NCBI RefSeq assembly: GCF_000004195.4
Contig: NC_030686.2
Location: 46,204,961 to 46,268,960, forward strand
Source: Xenopus tropicalis
Taxonomy: Eukaryota; Chordata; Amphibia; Anura; Pipidae
Direction: 5' to 3'
DNA: 64,000 nt
Part shown: piece after piece, positions 1-11,135 of the stretch
Numbering within the stretch: position 1 is the first letter of the stretch
Layout: the number at the start of each line of letters is the position of its first letter
Notes under the pieces: model-generated
What the model was told of the DNA's origin: nothing
Seen by the model: the letters and a program-made list of their open reading frames with translations, nothing else
The model's database searches: none
Translations under genes and position numbers: made by a program

Positions 1-230
1 TTTCGTGGGGCTCTCTGTCAACTAGAATCTTACCGGATGTTTTACTGCGACATCTTCACTCCTCTTGGGTGCGAGAAAGAAGGCAAAATAGGGATTTATA
101 TGCGCCGAGATAAATTGTTACCCACTGCTTGATTCTAGCAGCGTTCCCTTAGCCAGGCTAATCTCTCTAGCGATGCGTATAATGTGCAGCTACGGCGGCT
201 TCTGCAGCACAGAGATACAGTTATATTACT

Positions 231-1212
231 ACAGGTATGGCATCCCTTATCCAGAAACCCGTTATCCAGAAAGCTCAGAATTACGGAAAGCCCATCTCCC
301 ATAATTCTGAATTTTAAAATTGATTTCCTTTTTCTCTGTAATAATAAAACAGTACCTGTACTTGATCCCAACTAAGATATAATTACCCCTTATTGGGGGC
401 AGAACAGCCCTATTGGGTTTATTTAATGGTTAAATGATTCCCTTTTCTCTGTAATAATAAAACAGTACCTGTATTTGATCCCAACTAAGATATAATTACC
501 CCTTATTGGGGCAGAACAGCCCTATTGGGTTTATTTAATGGTTAAATGATTCCCTTTTCTCTGTAATAATAAAACAGTACCTGTACTTGATCCCAACTAA
601 GATATAATTACCCCTTATTGGGGCAGAACAGTCCTATTGGGTTTATTTAATGGTTAAATGATTCCCTTTTCTCTGTAATAATAAAACAGTACCTGTACTT
701 GATCCCAACTAAGATATAATTACCCCTTATTGGGGGCAGAACAGCCCTATTGGGTTTATTTAATGGTTAAATGATTCCCTTTTCTCTGTAATAATAAAAC
801 AGTACCTGTACTTGATCCCAACTAAGATATAATAATCCTTATTGGGGCAGAACAGCCCTATTGGGTTTATTTAATGGTTAAATGATTCCCTTTTCTCTGT
901 AATAATAAAACAGTACCTGTACTTGATCCCAACTAAGATATAATTACCCCTTATTGGGGCAGAACAGCCCTATTGGGTTTATTTAATGGTTAAATGATTC
1001 CCTTTTCTCTGTAATAATAAAACAGTACCTGTACTTGATCCCAACTAAGATATAATTACCCCTTATTGGGGGCAGAACAATCCTATTGGGTTTAATTAAT
1101 GTTTTATTGATTTGTTAATAGACTTAAGGTATGGAGATCCAAATTACAGAAAGACCCCTTATCCGGAATACACTGGCTCCCGAGTATTCTGGATAATGGG
1201 TCCTATACCTGT
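231..1212 (+). mobile_element. Terminal-inverted-repeat element with internal 112-bp array, copy 1
   Basis: The left end ACAGGTATGGCATCCCTTAT matches the reverse complement of the right end (ACAGGTATAGGACCCATTAT). Both ends continue into a second related block containing TTATCCAGAA. Between the ends lie about seven tandem copies of a 111-113 bp unit, with unit anchors (AGTACCTGTA) at about 351, 464, 576, 688, 801, 912 and 1024. The same element occurs at 5005-5546 and, inverted, at 21680-22290. No coding capacity is visible, so it is a non-autonomous DNA-transposon-like element. No target duplication is clear and the superfamily was not assigned. Confidence 0.8.
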
Positions 1213-2360
1213 ACTACTGCCCCCCCCCCCGGGGTAATGTAGCTGCTGTGCAGGGACTTGGTGAAACGCTAAGGGCAAGGCCACGTGGGGCGGAGCCTGC
1301 GGATAAGATCGCTTGTTTATTAAAAATAAAAATCCCCTTTAATAATAAAACTTGAACGTCTCGAGTTTACGAGTTCGAAAAACTCAAACAATTCAAGTTT
1401 GAGAATCCGGCTAGACTTTGCCTATGGCAACTCCCGTTGGCTTCTATAGAAACTTGCAAGCTTTTTAGATGGTGAATTTTACATTCATGTTTTGGGTTTC
1501 TTGCATCCCTACTTGCTACGTACAGCCACCCTTAGGCACGGTGGGCAACAATGATTCTTTTTTTTTTTTAACCATACAAAGATTTGACTCAATTTGGCAG
1601 TTAAAACCGTAACGGAGCTATTATGTGCCTGCGTGGGGCTCCTGTAACCGAATTGTATTATTGGCTCGGGCCGTTAGTGCCATCTGTCAGCCCCGTGCCA
1701 GCCCTCGGATACAGCGTCCCTTTGTCACTGCCCTCCGGCACGTATCTTGTCTCCGGCTATAGAACTCCCGACCCCTCCGCCGTCGCTCTCATTCCTCAAT
1801 CATTTCAAGGGAAACAATGATTTTCTTTGATCAACTACTCGTCCTGGATCCCTGTATTGTATCGGAGCCTTTCATTTGGGCACAGTAATGTTCCTGAGTG
1901 ATCCCGTACCTGGGAGATAATAATGCTTTCCCCATTGTTGGCCCACAATACACACACAGGTGCCTCCTCTCTGTTTGTACTTCCCACCAACACTACGACT
2001 GTTCCATAATGCAATACTTTGCTTTTGTTTGCCCTTAAGTGTATTTGCTTCAATCCCATAAAGAGCTCCCACAGGCCTTAGGGAAGCCATATCCGAAGTG
2101 CTTTTGTCTGTGCTTCCAGATGTGTAGAGATTTCTGTGTTAGAGATGTAAGAGATGTCTATACACAGTTTCTTACTTGGTACCGGTATAATAGTTACATA
2201 GTTAGTTTGGGTTAGAAAAGACCCCTCCTAATGATCCCCAGTGCAAATGTATCTCCTATATAAACAGACCTAGATATACACTTACCAATATAAACTATGT
2301 ACCACACCTCTACCAAACTAACTGTACACCTCAACATCACAGTTACCTTGGATATTATGC

Positions 2361-2870
2361 ACTCCAACTTGCAGCGCAGCAGTAAAGTGTGCCTGAGTCT
2401 GAGCTTTCAGAAGGAGCTTTCAGCTAACCTATTGTTTCTCCTACTCCCATGTAACTGGAGGAGTCCCAAGCCGGACTTGGATTTCTTACTATTGAGTGCT
2501 ATTCTGATACCTACTGGGAGCTGCTATCTTGCCCCCTTCCCATTGTTCTTCTGATCGGCTGCTGGGGGTGAGGGGGGGGGATATCACTCCAACTTGCAGT
2601 GCAGCAGTAAAGTGTGACTGAGTCTGAGCTTTCAGCCAGCGCTACACATTAGAACTGCTTTCAGCTAACCTATTGTTTCTCCTACTCCAATGTAACTGGA
2701 GGAGTCCCAAGCCGGACTTGGATTTCTTACTATTGAGTTCTACTCTGATACCTACTGGGAGCTGCTATCTTGCTCCCTTCCCATTGTTCTGCTGATCGGC
2801 TGCTGGGGGTGAGGGGGGGGGGATATCACTCCAACTTGCAGCGCAGCAGTAAAGTGTTACTGAAGTTTAT
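2361..2870 (+). repeat. Tandem duplication, ~225-242 bp unit, two copies plus a partial third
   Basis: The phrase ACTCCAACTTGCAG starts units at 2361, 2586 and 2828. The two full units share the block around TAACCTATTGTTTCTCCTAC and both end in a G-run before GATATC. The second unit carries about 17 additional bases relative to the first. The third copy is lost after about 40 bases. No coding sense was found. Confidence 0.85.
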
Positions 2871-3738
2871 CAGAGCACAGGTCACATGGCTGTGGCACCC
2901 TGGGAAATGAAGAATATGTCTGGCCCCATGGGAAAAACAGATTACAATGCAGGATTCTGCTGGGGAAGCTCTATTAACTGATGGGTTTGTAACAAAAATG
3001 TTTTCCCATGTCAGTATCCCTTTAAGAAGTAAAGGGGAACTTTTGTTTCTGGAGAAGGGTTGGAGATTACAGAGGAGCGATGGCGCCTACAGGAGAGGGG
3101 AAGCAGCGGTTAAAGAGTTAATCTCCAGATTACGGATTTGGAATAATGAGATCAGCATTAATGACAGAAGACATAGTGGAGTTATGGGAAATACTGAGAG
3201 AGGGGTCATTGGTTGGAGCGAGGGCGAATGATAGTGTGTAATAGGGTTGGGGTTCTGGAGTGGGCAGCCCAATACAGCATGGGCAGAATCATGGAGATGT
3301 AACTGTTCCTCATTTACCCAGAATCCTCTCTCCTACCCCCACTCTCAGGGCAAGGGGGTGGGGGGGGGCAGTTGCTGGTTGCTCCCCCTTTGAAGACAAA
3401 AGCACAAGCTCTGTAGGAGAGAGCCCCTCGGGCAGGAACCTTCCACTGCCCCCACTTAAGGGGCTTCATGCCGAGCTGGCAGTTGATCAGAAGGGAAGGG
3501 ATATTGTGCCGCGCAGGAAGCCGCACCAACGCGCTGATTATTTATAGTCAAGAGCCACTTGCCCAGCAGTGCCCCCCGGAGTGCAGCCAATCCGCTTGCA
3601 TTATTCATGCTGAGTGCCAGCGAGTGACGTGCTGCCGGCTCCCGTGCTTTCCCGCTGCCTGGGGAGCCAATCACACGCAATTCTGCCCAACGTTTCCTTC
3701 CACCAACTGAGCTTTCCTCTTCCATTCCAGCAGCTGTA

Positions 3739-4140
3739 ACCCCCCCCCCCCCCCCGGGTAACATCCATAGCCGGACTGCCCTTACAGTAATGGCACCCTG
3801 CTTGTGCTGATGCCTGCATTCCCTTCCTCCAATGATGAACTCCCATAGCCAGACTGCCCTTACAGTAATGGCACCCTTGCTTGTGCTGATGCCTGTGTTC
3901 CCTTCCTCCAATGATGAACTCCCATAGCAGGACTGCCCTTGCAGTAAAGACACCCTGCTTGTGCTGATGCCTGTGTTCCCTTCCTCCAATGATGAACTCC
4001 CATAGCCGGACTGCCCTTACAGTAAAGACACCCTGCTTGTGCTGATGCCTGTGTTCCCTTCCTCCAATGATGAACTCCCATAGCCGGACTGCCCTTACAG
4101 TATATATACCCCGCTTGTGCTGATGCCTGTGTTCCCTTCC
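3739..4140 (+). repeat. C-homopolymer followed by a 78-79 bp minisatellite, five copies
   Basis: A run of about 17 C lies at 3739-3756. Then CATAGCCGGACTGCCCTTAC-type units start near 3766, 3844, 3923, 4001 and 4079. The open frames on the minus strand across this stretch only reflect the unit's lack of stops and their peptides are periodic. They are not annotated as genes. Confidence 0.9.
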
Positions 4141-5004
4141 GCCAGTTTCAATGTATGTTGCCATTTATTGGCAGAGCATTGTATTAATGACACAGTGGTG
4201 TAACAGTCGGATTCCTGCCGTATGGCACTTTGCATATGTTGCCGCTGCCGTTGGCTGAACCCGATTGCCGCCCTGTTTTTCTGACTCGGGGCTAAATGTT
4301 TCACGGTAGTGATTATAAGCAATAACCCCCGGCTGGGTTCTGCCCCACAGGAGGAATTTCTCTGTGACGGGGCCATAAAGGTGCCATGTAATGAGTGCAT
4401 CTCTGTGCCCCGACAGATGAACACTTTAGGCATAAGCGGCCAAGTGAAAGTGATCAGACGGAGCCCCAATGTGATCCCAGCATGCACTGCAGCCGCACAT
4501 TACTCCAGGCATTTACTGAATCTAATTGAGGCATTTCTTTTTGAAAATTGCTAAACTCCTATAATGAGTTTTTTTTTTTTTCAACAAAACTGTTTATTTT
4601 CTAAAAGGCTTTCCCCCCCCCCCTTTTATCTGCAGCCGGTTACAAAGAAAAAAAATAATGGAGGAAAATGGAGAGTGGGCACCTGCTGTTTGTGAGCATG
4701 AAAATGATAGGCTTGGTTTGCCTTTAGAGTCGGGAGATAAAAGCGCCAATGTGCCGGTTAAACCCGATCCAAACGGCTCTAGGGGGAGGCAGTTATTATT
4801 TTGGTACCATAAATACCTGCTTGAAATCCATCTGCTACAGGCTGCTGTCGGAAAGGCATCGAGTGATTTGGTAACCAGTCACTTCTACATTCTGCTTCCG
4901 AAATAGAGGATTATGCTGTAATACACAAACAGCGGGCTTAGCCGTGTCCCCAGTTGTTACAGGTCTGTAGGGAGTGATGTCTCTACCTTTACATGAAAGA
5001 CTTC

Positions 5005-5546
5005 TACAGGTATGGGATCTGTTATCTGGAAACCCATTATCCAGAAAGTTCAGAATCCCAACTAAGATATAATTACTACAATAAATATTGGGTTTATGTA
5101 ATGATTAAATGATTCCCTTTTCTCTGTAATAATAAAACAGTATCTGTACTTGATCCCAACTAAGATATAATTACCCCTTATTGGGGCAGAACAGCCCTAT
5201 TGGGTTTATTTCATGGTTAAATGATTCCCTTTTCTCTGTAATAATAAAACAGTACCTGTACTTGATCCCAACTAAGATATAATTACCCTTATTGGGGGCA
5301 GAACAGCCCTATTGGGTTTATTTCATGGTTAAATGATTCCCTTTTCTCTGTAATAATAAAACAGTACCTGTACTTGATCCCAACTAAGATATAATTACCC
5401 CTTATTGGGGGCAGAACAGCCCTATTGGGTTTATTTCATGGTTAAATGATTCCCTTTTCTCTGTAATAATAAAACAGTACCTGTACTTGATCCCAACTAA
5501 GATATAATTACCCCTTTTTGGGGGCAGAACAGTCCTATTGGGTTTT
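5005..5546 (+). mobile_element. Terminal-inverted-repeat element with 112-bp array, copy 2, right end missing
   Basis: It begins TACAGGTATGGGATCTGTTA, the same end as copy 1, and carries four 112-bp units anchored at about 5139, 5251, 5363 and 5476. After 5546 the sequence runs straight into unrelated DNA with no right inverted repeat. The copy is therefore truncated or internally recombined. Orientation is the same as copy 1. Confidence 0.8.
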
Positions 5547-6751
5547 TATGGAAAATAATGGCGCTCAGAGCACCCAGAATTACTGCTTGTGCCACAGCCA
5601 GTAGGACAAAGAGACCGGCCCTGATGTATACTGTGGAGTCCAAAGTAATCCCCTTCCTTACCCAGTGATTTGTAGTTACACTACATAACAACTCTACACT
5701 ATAGAACCGTGCCAACATGCTTCACTACGACTTGCAAATGCATTTTATCTCCAGCCGTCATTATTACATGGACTTTATTATATATTCGTGTGTTAATGAG
5801 CAGATAATTCTCTATCTATTGTCTTCGACTTATGGAGCTGAGCAAGTGAGAAAGATTGGACAGGTACCAAAGGAAAAGTGCAAGGGAAGGCGCTTCTGTA
5901 TCCAAAATCGTTCGTTGGCAGCGATTAGCGCTAGAGTGTCCTCCCCTCGAGCCAAAAGCGGCGTCCTGGCACCTACAATGAGGAGTCTACCTGGGGAATA
6001 CAAGGGTTAACAGCAGATGGGACGGGGAGAAGTCGGCGTCACGCCGGCACAGAAGCGCCGCCAAATTGGATTAATTATTTCCCGATTACGCTTTGTTGTG
6101 GCTGCTGCCTCTTTCTCCTCTTTCTGTAATTGTTTGTTTCCAATTTGTGTTTGATTTTCTGTGCCAAGCTGCAAAAACATTGAATCAGCCATTTGCCTTT
6201 ATAGCCTGGAATGGCTTCGCTGTTGTGTTGCGCCAACAAGCAGGAAAGGGACGTCACGCCGGCCAAGTTAGGGGTTTGGATAATTCAACAAGGCGGAAAT
6301 AGGCTTTGTGGCGGTTATTCCTCGGGAAAGCCAAGCAAGAATTCTTACAATACGGAGTTAAAAGGAATAGTAACCTGCGCTCATATGTGTAATTAAACAT
6401 TTATGCAGATAAGGATCATTTGTGCCTTTTGCCCACATGACCCGTGTCGTTTGTAGCTTTGGAAACCACACAGATCATTCATTTTGGGAAATGTAATTGT
6501 GCCTGCGTTTTAACCAATCGGTAGTCAGTGGGAACATTGCAGTACTGACAAGGCTATACCAACGTGCAAACAGGCAGGGCCAATCAGAGAAGGAATGTTC
6601 ACTGGCCTAAACCAAGCTGGTAACAAGTCAAAGAAAAAAACATTCACAGGGCTATAACGACTTGTAGCCAATCACAACTATCACATGGCTATGCCGACCT
6701 ATAAGCAAGAAGAGCTTTAGAATATTCACAAGGCATGACTAGATTCTTGAC

Positions 6752-6982
6752 CAGTGATCCCCAACCAACGTCTCGGGGGCAATATGTTGCTCACCAACCC
6801 CTTGGATGTTGCTCTCAGTTCCCCCAAACCAGGTAGTTATTGGTAGGGTGCATAGAGGCTGCCTAATAGCCAATCACAGCCCTTATTTGGCTCCTCCATG
6901 AACTTTTATGGTGCTTGTGTTGCTCTCCAAGTCTTTTTACATTTGACTGTGACTCACGAGGAAGAAAGGATGGGGACCCCTG
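6752..6982. mobile_element. hAT-type MITE with perfect 8-bp target duplication
   Basis: The element starts CAGTGATCCCCAACC and ends so that the reverse complement of its right end reads CAGGGGTCCCCATCC, typical hAT terminal repeats. It is flanked by the identical octamer TTCTTGAC at 6744-6751 and 6983-6990. An 8-bp duplication is the hallmark of hAT transposition. It is 231 bp with no open frame, so it must have moved with a transposase supplied elsewhere. The interior resembles 24872-25177 in the opposite orientation (shared phrase on repeat strand: TAGCCAATCACAGCCCTTAT). Confidence 0.93.
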
Positions 6983-8280
6983 TTCTTGACTCTAAAGGAG
7001 CTTGACCAGTCTGTCAAATCATTGGCAAGGCCGGTTATACCTGAAGCTTGTCAGAGCATTAGAACATTCATAGGGCTAGAATGACCTATAACTAATCATG
7101 GCTTTAGAACCTTTACGAGGCTTGACAACGTCTTGCCAGTCAGATTATTAGAACATTCACAGGCTTGGGCCACTATGTTATTGTACAGAACATTGAAAAA
7201 GCTGCATACATCAGAAGCCAGTCGGAGCATTAGAACATTCAGTGGTGGAAGAAACTGAATAAGGGCATTATAACATTCACAAGACTTGAACAACCTGAAC
7301 CCAACAAGACTTTGGTCATGCAGTTATTATTATAACAGGACAATGTCATGCTGTAGACATTTAGAATGTTCTTAAGTTCAAGAAGCCAATGGCAATGGTC
7401 ACATCAACAGAAAAGAAGGCAGTGTTCATAAATCCAATGTGTAGGGTGTTTTGGCTCTCTAGCCACCAGAGACCAGCATGCCACCACAATATGACAAAAG
7501 ACTCAACAAGACATGTAGTCACTCCGTGTACCCTTATAAGGATGCATTTGTATATAAAAGAGATGCACCCCCCAACCATGCACACTTTTTTTGTGCTGTA
7601 TAAGGGGTGAGTAAATGTCCATACCCACCTACATGTCTATAGAGAGTTTGTAATAGGTGCCCCTTGTGGTGCTCATGTTTTGGCATAGCTTGTTCCTAAC
7701 CAATTATTTAATAATGCAGGAACAGTTAAATTGTGGAGGAAAATGTGTCCAATATTGCTAGTTGTATCCATTTTGCCTTTGTCCCATCATGACAGGAAGC
7801 CCACGGTGTATCTCAAGATATCGTGGTTATCCGAAAGATCCTGATTTTGAGTTAAACCTTTAGAATTATCTCTAGTGAGACTGTGGAAGATGGTAGGACT
7901 AGGGTCATCTCATTGCATTGTCGGTGTCAGAATGAGCCATTAGAATTTCTGTCTGGCTGTATAGCTGTACTATAGATTGCCCAAAGTGATGCATGTTTGA
8001 TAATAACTGATCTTGTTTTCTGTATACTTGGACAGACTAGACCATGGCAATATGGAAGCTACTGGCCACAGCACAATGTGTTATTTTTCAAGCTCCAGTA
8101 TCCAGAATATTATTTGCTCCACCCACATATACAAACTGTGCATTAGTCAACTCCCTGGACTCCATGGGAAACACTCAAGGGGCAAATTGAACAATTGACA
8201 CTACCCTGAGCATTATACAAGGCCCCGAACAGATCATACAAAGTCCCAGCCTTGTCTCAATTCTCTCCTTTCCCTCGTAG

Positions 8281-8417
8281 GTCGCCTTTCATTCTTCACT
8301 TCCGGATCGGAGAATCTTCACCGGGTGGAGAAAGTGAGTTGGGGAACGCGATACGCTATAACTATCTCTTTCACGTGCAATCCTGAGCACGCCATTGGGG
8401 ACCCGACCTGGACATGA
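8281..8417 (+). CDS. ogfod3: ogfod3, terminal coding exon (2-oxoglutarate and iron-dependent oxygenase domain protein 3), partial
   Basis: A pyrimidine-rich tract ending in CCCTCGTAG at 8280 forms a strong splice acceptor. The exon starts with two bases that complete a split codon (phase 1; glycine if the upstream exon ends in G). It then reads 44 residues from 8283 to a TGA at 8415-8417, starting RLSFFTSGSENLHRVEKV and ending in GDPTWT. This matches what I recall of the C-terminus of vertebrate OGFOD3 (human C17orf101), a predicted membrane-anchored member of the prolyl-4-hydroxylase-like Fe(II)/2-oxoglutarate oxygenases. In that fold the His of LHRVEKV is the distal iron ligand. The Arg ten residues later, in WGTRYAIT, is placed to bind the 2-oxoglutarate carboxylate. 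A GTGAGT inside the exon (8334-8339) looks like a donor, but the reading frame and family match continue through it. The substrate is unknown. The gene is incomplete here because upstream exons were not found. Confidence 0.9.
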
Positions 8418-9540
8418 CACATTTCACTCCACTCCTATCTTATTCCTTAACCCCCCTGACAGTGATGTTGGACCGCGGATCAGTTGGGCTCAACCTATAA
8501 TCAGTAACCAATTACTGATTAGACATATGGTGCTCAACAGGGTCAGCCAAGTAGACTCAACCACTCCAAGAGGGGGGCATTCTCCTTCCCCCCTCCCTTT
8601 TCTACTTTCCATATCTGCATCATTAGTTTTTACATTTTGTTTTCCCCTAGATGTATAATATTCTTTCATCGGCTAAATCAGGTTTCATGAGTTTGTATAT
8701 CTGCGTGGCATACCTTTTCCACGCCACAATAATCCTGTGATCAAATTGAACAAAATGGGTTTGGTTCTACAAAAAAAATCCAGTTATGTGCATCCCTTTT
8801 ATTACTTTGCAATGAGATGTTTCCAAAATGAAAATACTGTGAAAAAGAAAATCCGAGCATGGCGGCCATATTAAAACCCTGAGCATTGATTGGGGTATTA
8901 GAATCCTTGGTAACTTGATTTAATTTGTGTTTGTAACTCGGCTACACGGGTGCATCCCAGCGTTCTGAGGGCGAGTCTTTCTGCAATGGGACCAAATTGG
9001 GATCAAAGACTTTTAAGGAGGGTAATACATTCTGATTGGAATAAATTCTTTTCTACCACAAATATGTTTCTAGTTGCATTATTTACTGTACTTAATGCCT
9101 TGCAAATGTTTTCTGAGAATTCTACCATGAGAAATGATAATGTTCTACAAAATGAGCGTCGTTATCTTATTTACCTCTTTTTGTTGGTAAAGGATGCAGA
9201 TAATGCTGGGAAATGGATCCATATGTGCCAGCTCCAATGGGAAATTCCAGTATGTCTGTAGGGTAGGGGGAACAGTCTAAAGAGATTTGGCTTTTGAAAA
9301 TGTTCTGTGTGCACATCGGTAGCATGGAAGCTTTGGGTACGGGAAGGGACAAGCGTCAGCCCAGAGCCATTACATTTGGGACGGGAGACATAATAATGAT
9401 GGGTTCCAACCTGTCTGAGACTCACTTTTCCACCCTTGCTCTGTTCATGGCCCCTATTAGTCATGAACTACTGCAATAGCTTCTCTGTGCCTGTGTGTAT
9501 GTTGGGAGGTTTCTATGAGGTGAGTAGATAAAATAAAAGT
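8418..9540 (+). other. ogfod3: Probable ogfod3 3' UTR and polyadenylation region
   Basis: After the stop codon the sequence is AT-rich and has no repeat resemblance. AATAAA hexamers on the plus strand lie at 9040-9045 (in GGAATAAATT) and 9532-9537 (in AAAATAAAAG), either of which could direct 3' end formation. Which one is used, and how long the UTR is, cannot be told from sequence alone. A 103-codon open frame within (8950-9261) has no recognisable family. Confidence 0.4.
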
Positions 9541-9695
9541 TCATTTCATATCTTAGAGAAATATCTCATGGCCAGGCTTGTTTCATGCTCTTTGATCATA
9601 GGCTATATGCGGTCAGTAACAGCATTACCTTATTCATGTTATACGGAGAGGCCGACACATAATGGAGGGATACAGCAGACAAGAAGAGAGAGCAA

Positions 9696-10325
9696 TGGAT
9701 TATTATTATTAACATTTATTTATAAAGCGCCAACATACCCCGCAGCGCTGTACAATAAGTGGGTTCCATACATTGGACATACAGTAACATATAAAGCAAC
9801 CAATAACCGATACAAGAGGGGAAGAGAGCCCTGCCCAAAAGAGCTTACAATCTACAAGGAGTAACATATAAAGCAATCAGTAACCGATACAAGAGGGGAA
9901 GAGAGCCCTGCCCAAAAGAGCTTACAATCTACAAGGAGTAACATATAAAGCAACCAATAACCGATGCAAGAGGGGAAGAGAGCCCTGCCCAAAAGAGCTT
10001 ACACTCTACAAGGAGTAACATATAAAGCAATCAGTAACCGATACAAGAGGGGAAGAGAGCCCTGCCCAAAAGAGCTTACACTCTACAAGGAGTAACATAT
10101 AAAGCAATCAGTAACCGATACAAGAGGGGAAGGGAGCCCTGCCCAAAAGAGCTTACAATCTACAAGGAGTAACATATAAAGCAATCAGTAACCGATACAA
10201 GAGGGGAAGAGAGCCCTGCCCAAAAGAGCTTACACTCTACAAGGAGTAACATATAAAGCAATCAGTAACCGATACAGGAGGGGAAGAGAGCCCTGCCCAA
10301 AAGAGCTTACACTCTACAAGGAGAA
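9696..10325 (+). repeat. Dispersed repeat grading into a 77-bp minisatellite, about seven copies
   Basis: The unit head AACATATAAAGC recurs at 9786, 9863, 9940, 10017, 10094, 10171 and 10248, an exact 77-bp period. The first 90 bases (TTATTTATAAAGCGCCAACA and following) are not repeated in tandem and look like the parent dispersed element. A reverse-oriented fragment of the same element is at about 27385-27470. No coding function was seen. Confidence 0.9.
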
Positions 10326-11135
10326 AGGGTTGAGACACAAGGTTGCAGAGAATGGTGAAGAAGAAGAAGAAACCCAGAAGAGGGTGGAAAAGCAAGAAGA
10401 GTCGGAGAAATGTACAGGGGATTGTGGGGTGAAGGCAGTGAGTGGCAGGTGGGAGAGAATGGATTGTGTTAGGGATAGTTATGGTGGCAAGAAATGAAAG
10501 CGGAGATTTGTGGAGAAATAGAATAAATGGGCAGGTTGGAAATGAAGAAGGGAACAATGAGTCACACAATTTTATCAGCAGTGCAGCAGGCAGTACGGAG
10601 TAGAACTGGCGGTGAGAGAGAGTAGAATGCAAAGAAGTCTACTTGAAGAAGACTGCAAAGGGAAGAGGAAGATGATGACACAGTGAGAAAAGGACTAGTT
10701 AAATCAAAAGGAGGAAGGGAATAGAGTCTGAAAGAGAATGGTGGGAAGGAATTAGATGGTGGCTAGAGGAGGAAGTTGGGTATGTTGGGATGAATGTGAT
10801 GGAGGAGAAGAGAGAGAGGAAGGAGAAGAAAGATAAGGAAGAGTGAATGTTATGGTGGCCAGGAGAGGAAGTCAAGAGGGGAAGTAGTGATTGGCAGAAG
10901 GGATTTCTGATGGGAGAGTGGGGCAGCAGAAGTAGAATTTTATGGGAAGGGAAAGGAAGGAAGTCATGGGGAATAAAAAGGAAGATGAAAAAATGTGAGG
11001 AAAGAGTTGTAGGTATGGGAGGAAGCAGAGAACTGAAATATGAGGAGTTAGGTGACTGGAAGCAGTGGATGGTGGGCAGAACAAGGAAGGCAAGATTGTT
11101 GGAAGGATAACAATGGAGGGGTGAAAGGAAATAAA
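10326..11135 (+). repeat. Purine-rich (GA) tract, ~0.8 kb
   Basis: The plus strand is overwhelmingly A and G, with blocks such as GAGAAGAGAGAGAGGAAGGA near 10806. It directly follows the 77-bp array. The long open frames on the pyrimidine strand (Ser/Leu/Pro/Phe-rich peptides) follow from base composition and are not genes. A region so asymmetric can adopt triplex (H-DNA) structures, but that is inference. Confidence 0.8.

Larger units (their letters stand above)
1..8280 (+). other. ogfod3: Probable last intron of ogfod3 (5' part outside window)
   Basis: No exon was recognised on either strand upstream of the splice acceptor that ends at 8280. In particular, I could not find the preceding ogfod3 exon, which should carry the first iron-binding residues. 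The simplest reading is that this stretch is intron, which would make the last intron longer than 8 kb. It holds two copies of a terminal-inverted-repeat element with a 112-bp internal array, a duplicated ~230-bp unit, a 79-bp minisatellite and a hAT MITE, all listed separately. The stretches 1213-2360, 2870-3738, 4141-5004, 5547-6743 and 6991-8280 show only AT-rich single-copy-looking sequence and short open frames without family resemblance. Intron status is inference. Confidence 0.55.

Noticed and set aside
8334..8339. GTGAGT as a splice donor ending the ogfod3 exon after VEK
   Set aside because: The conserved protein sequence continues in frame through it (VSWGTRYAIT...), reaching a stop where the family's C-terminus is expected.
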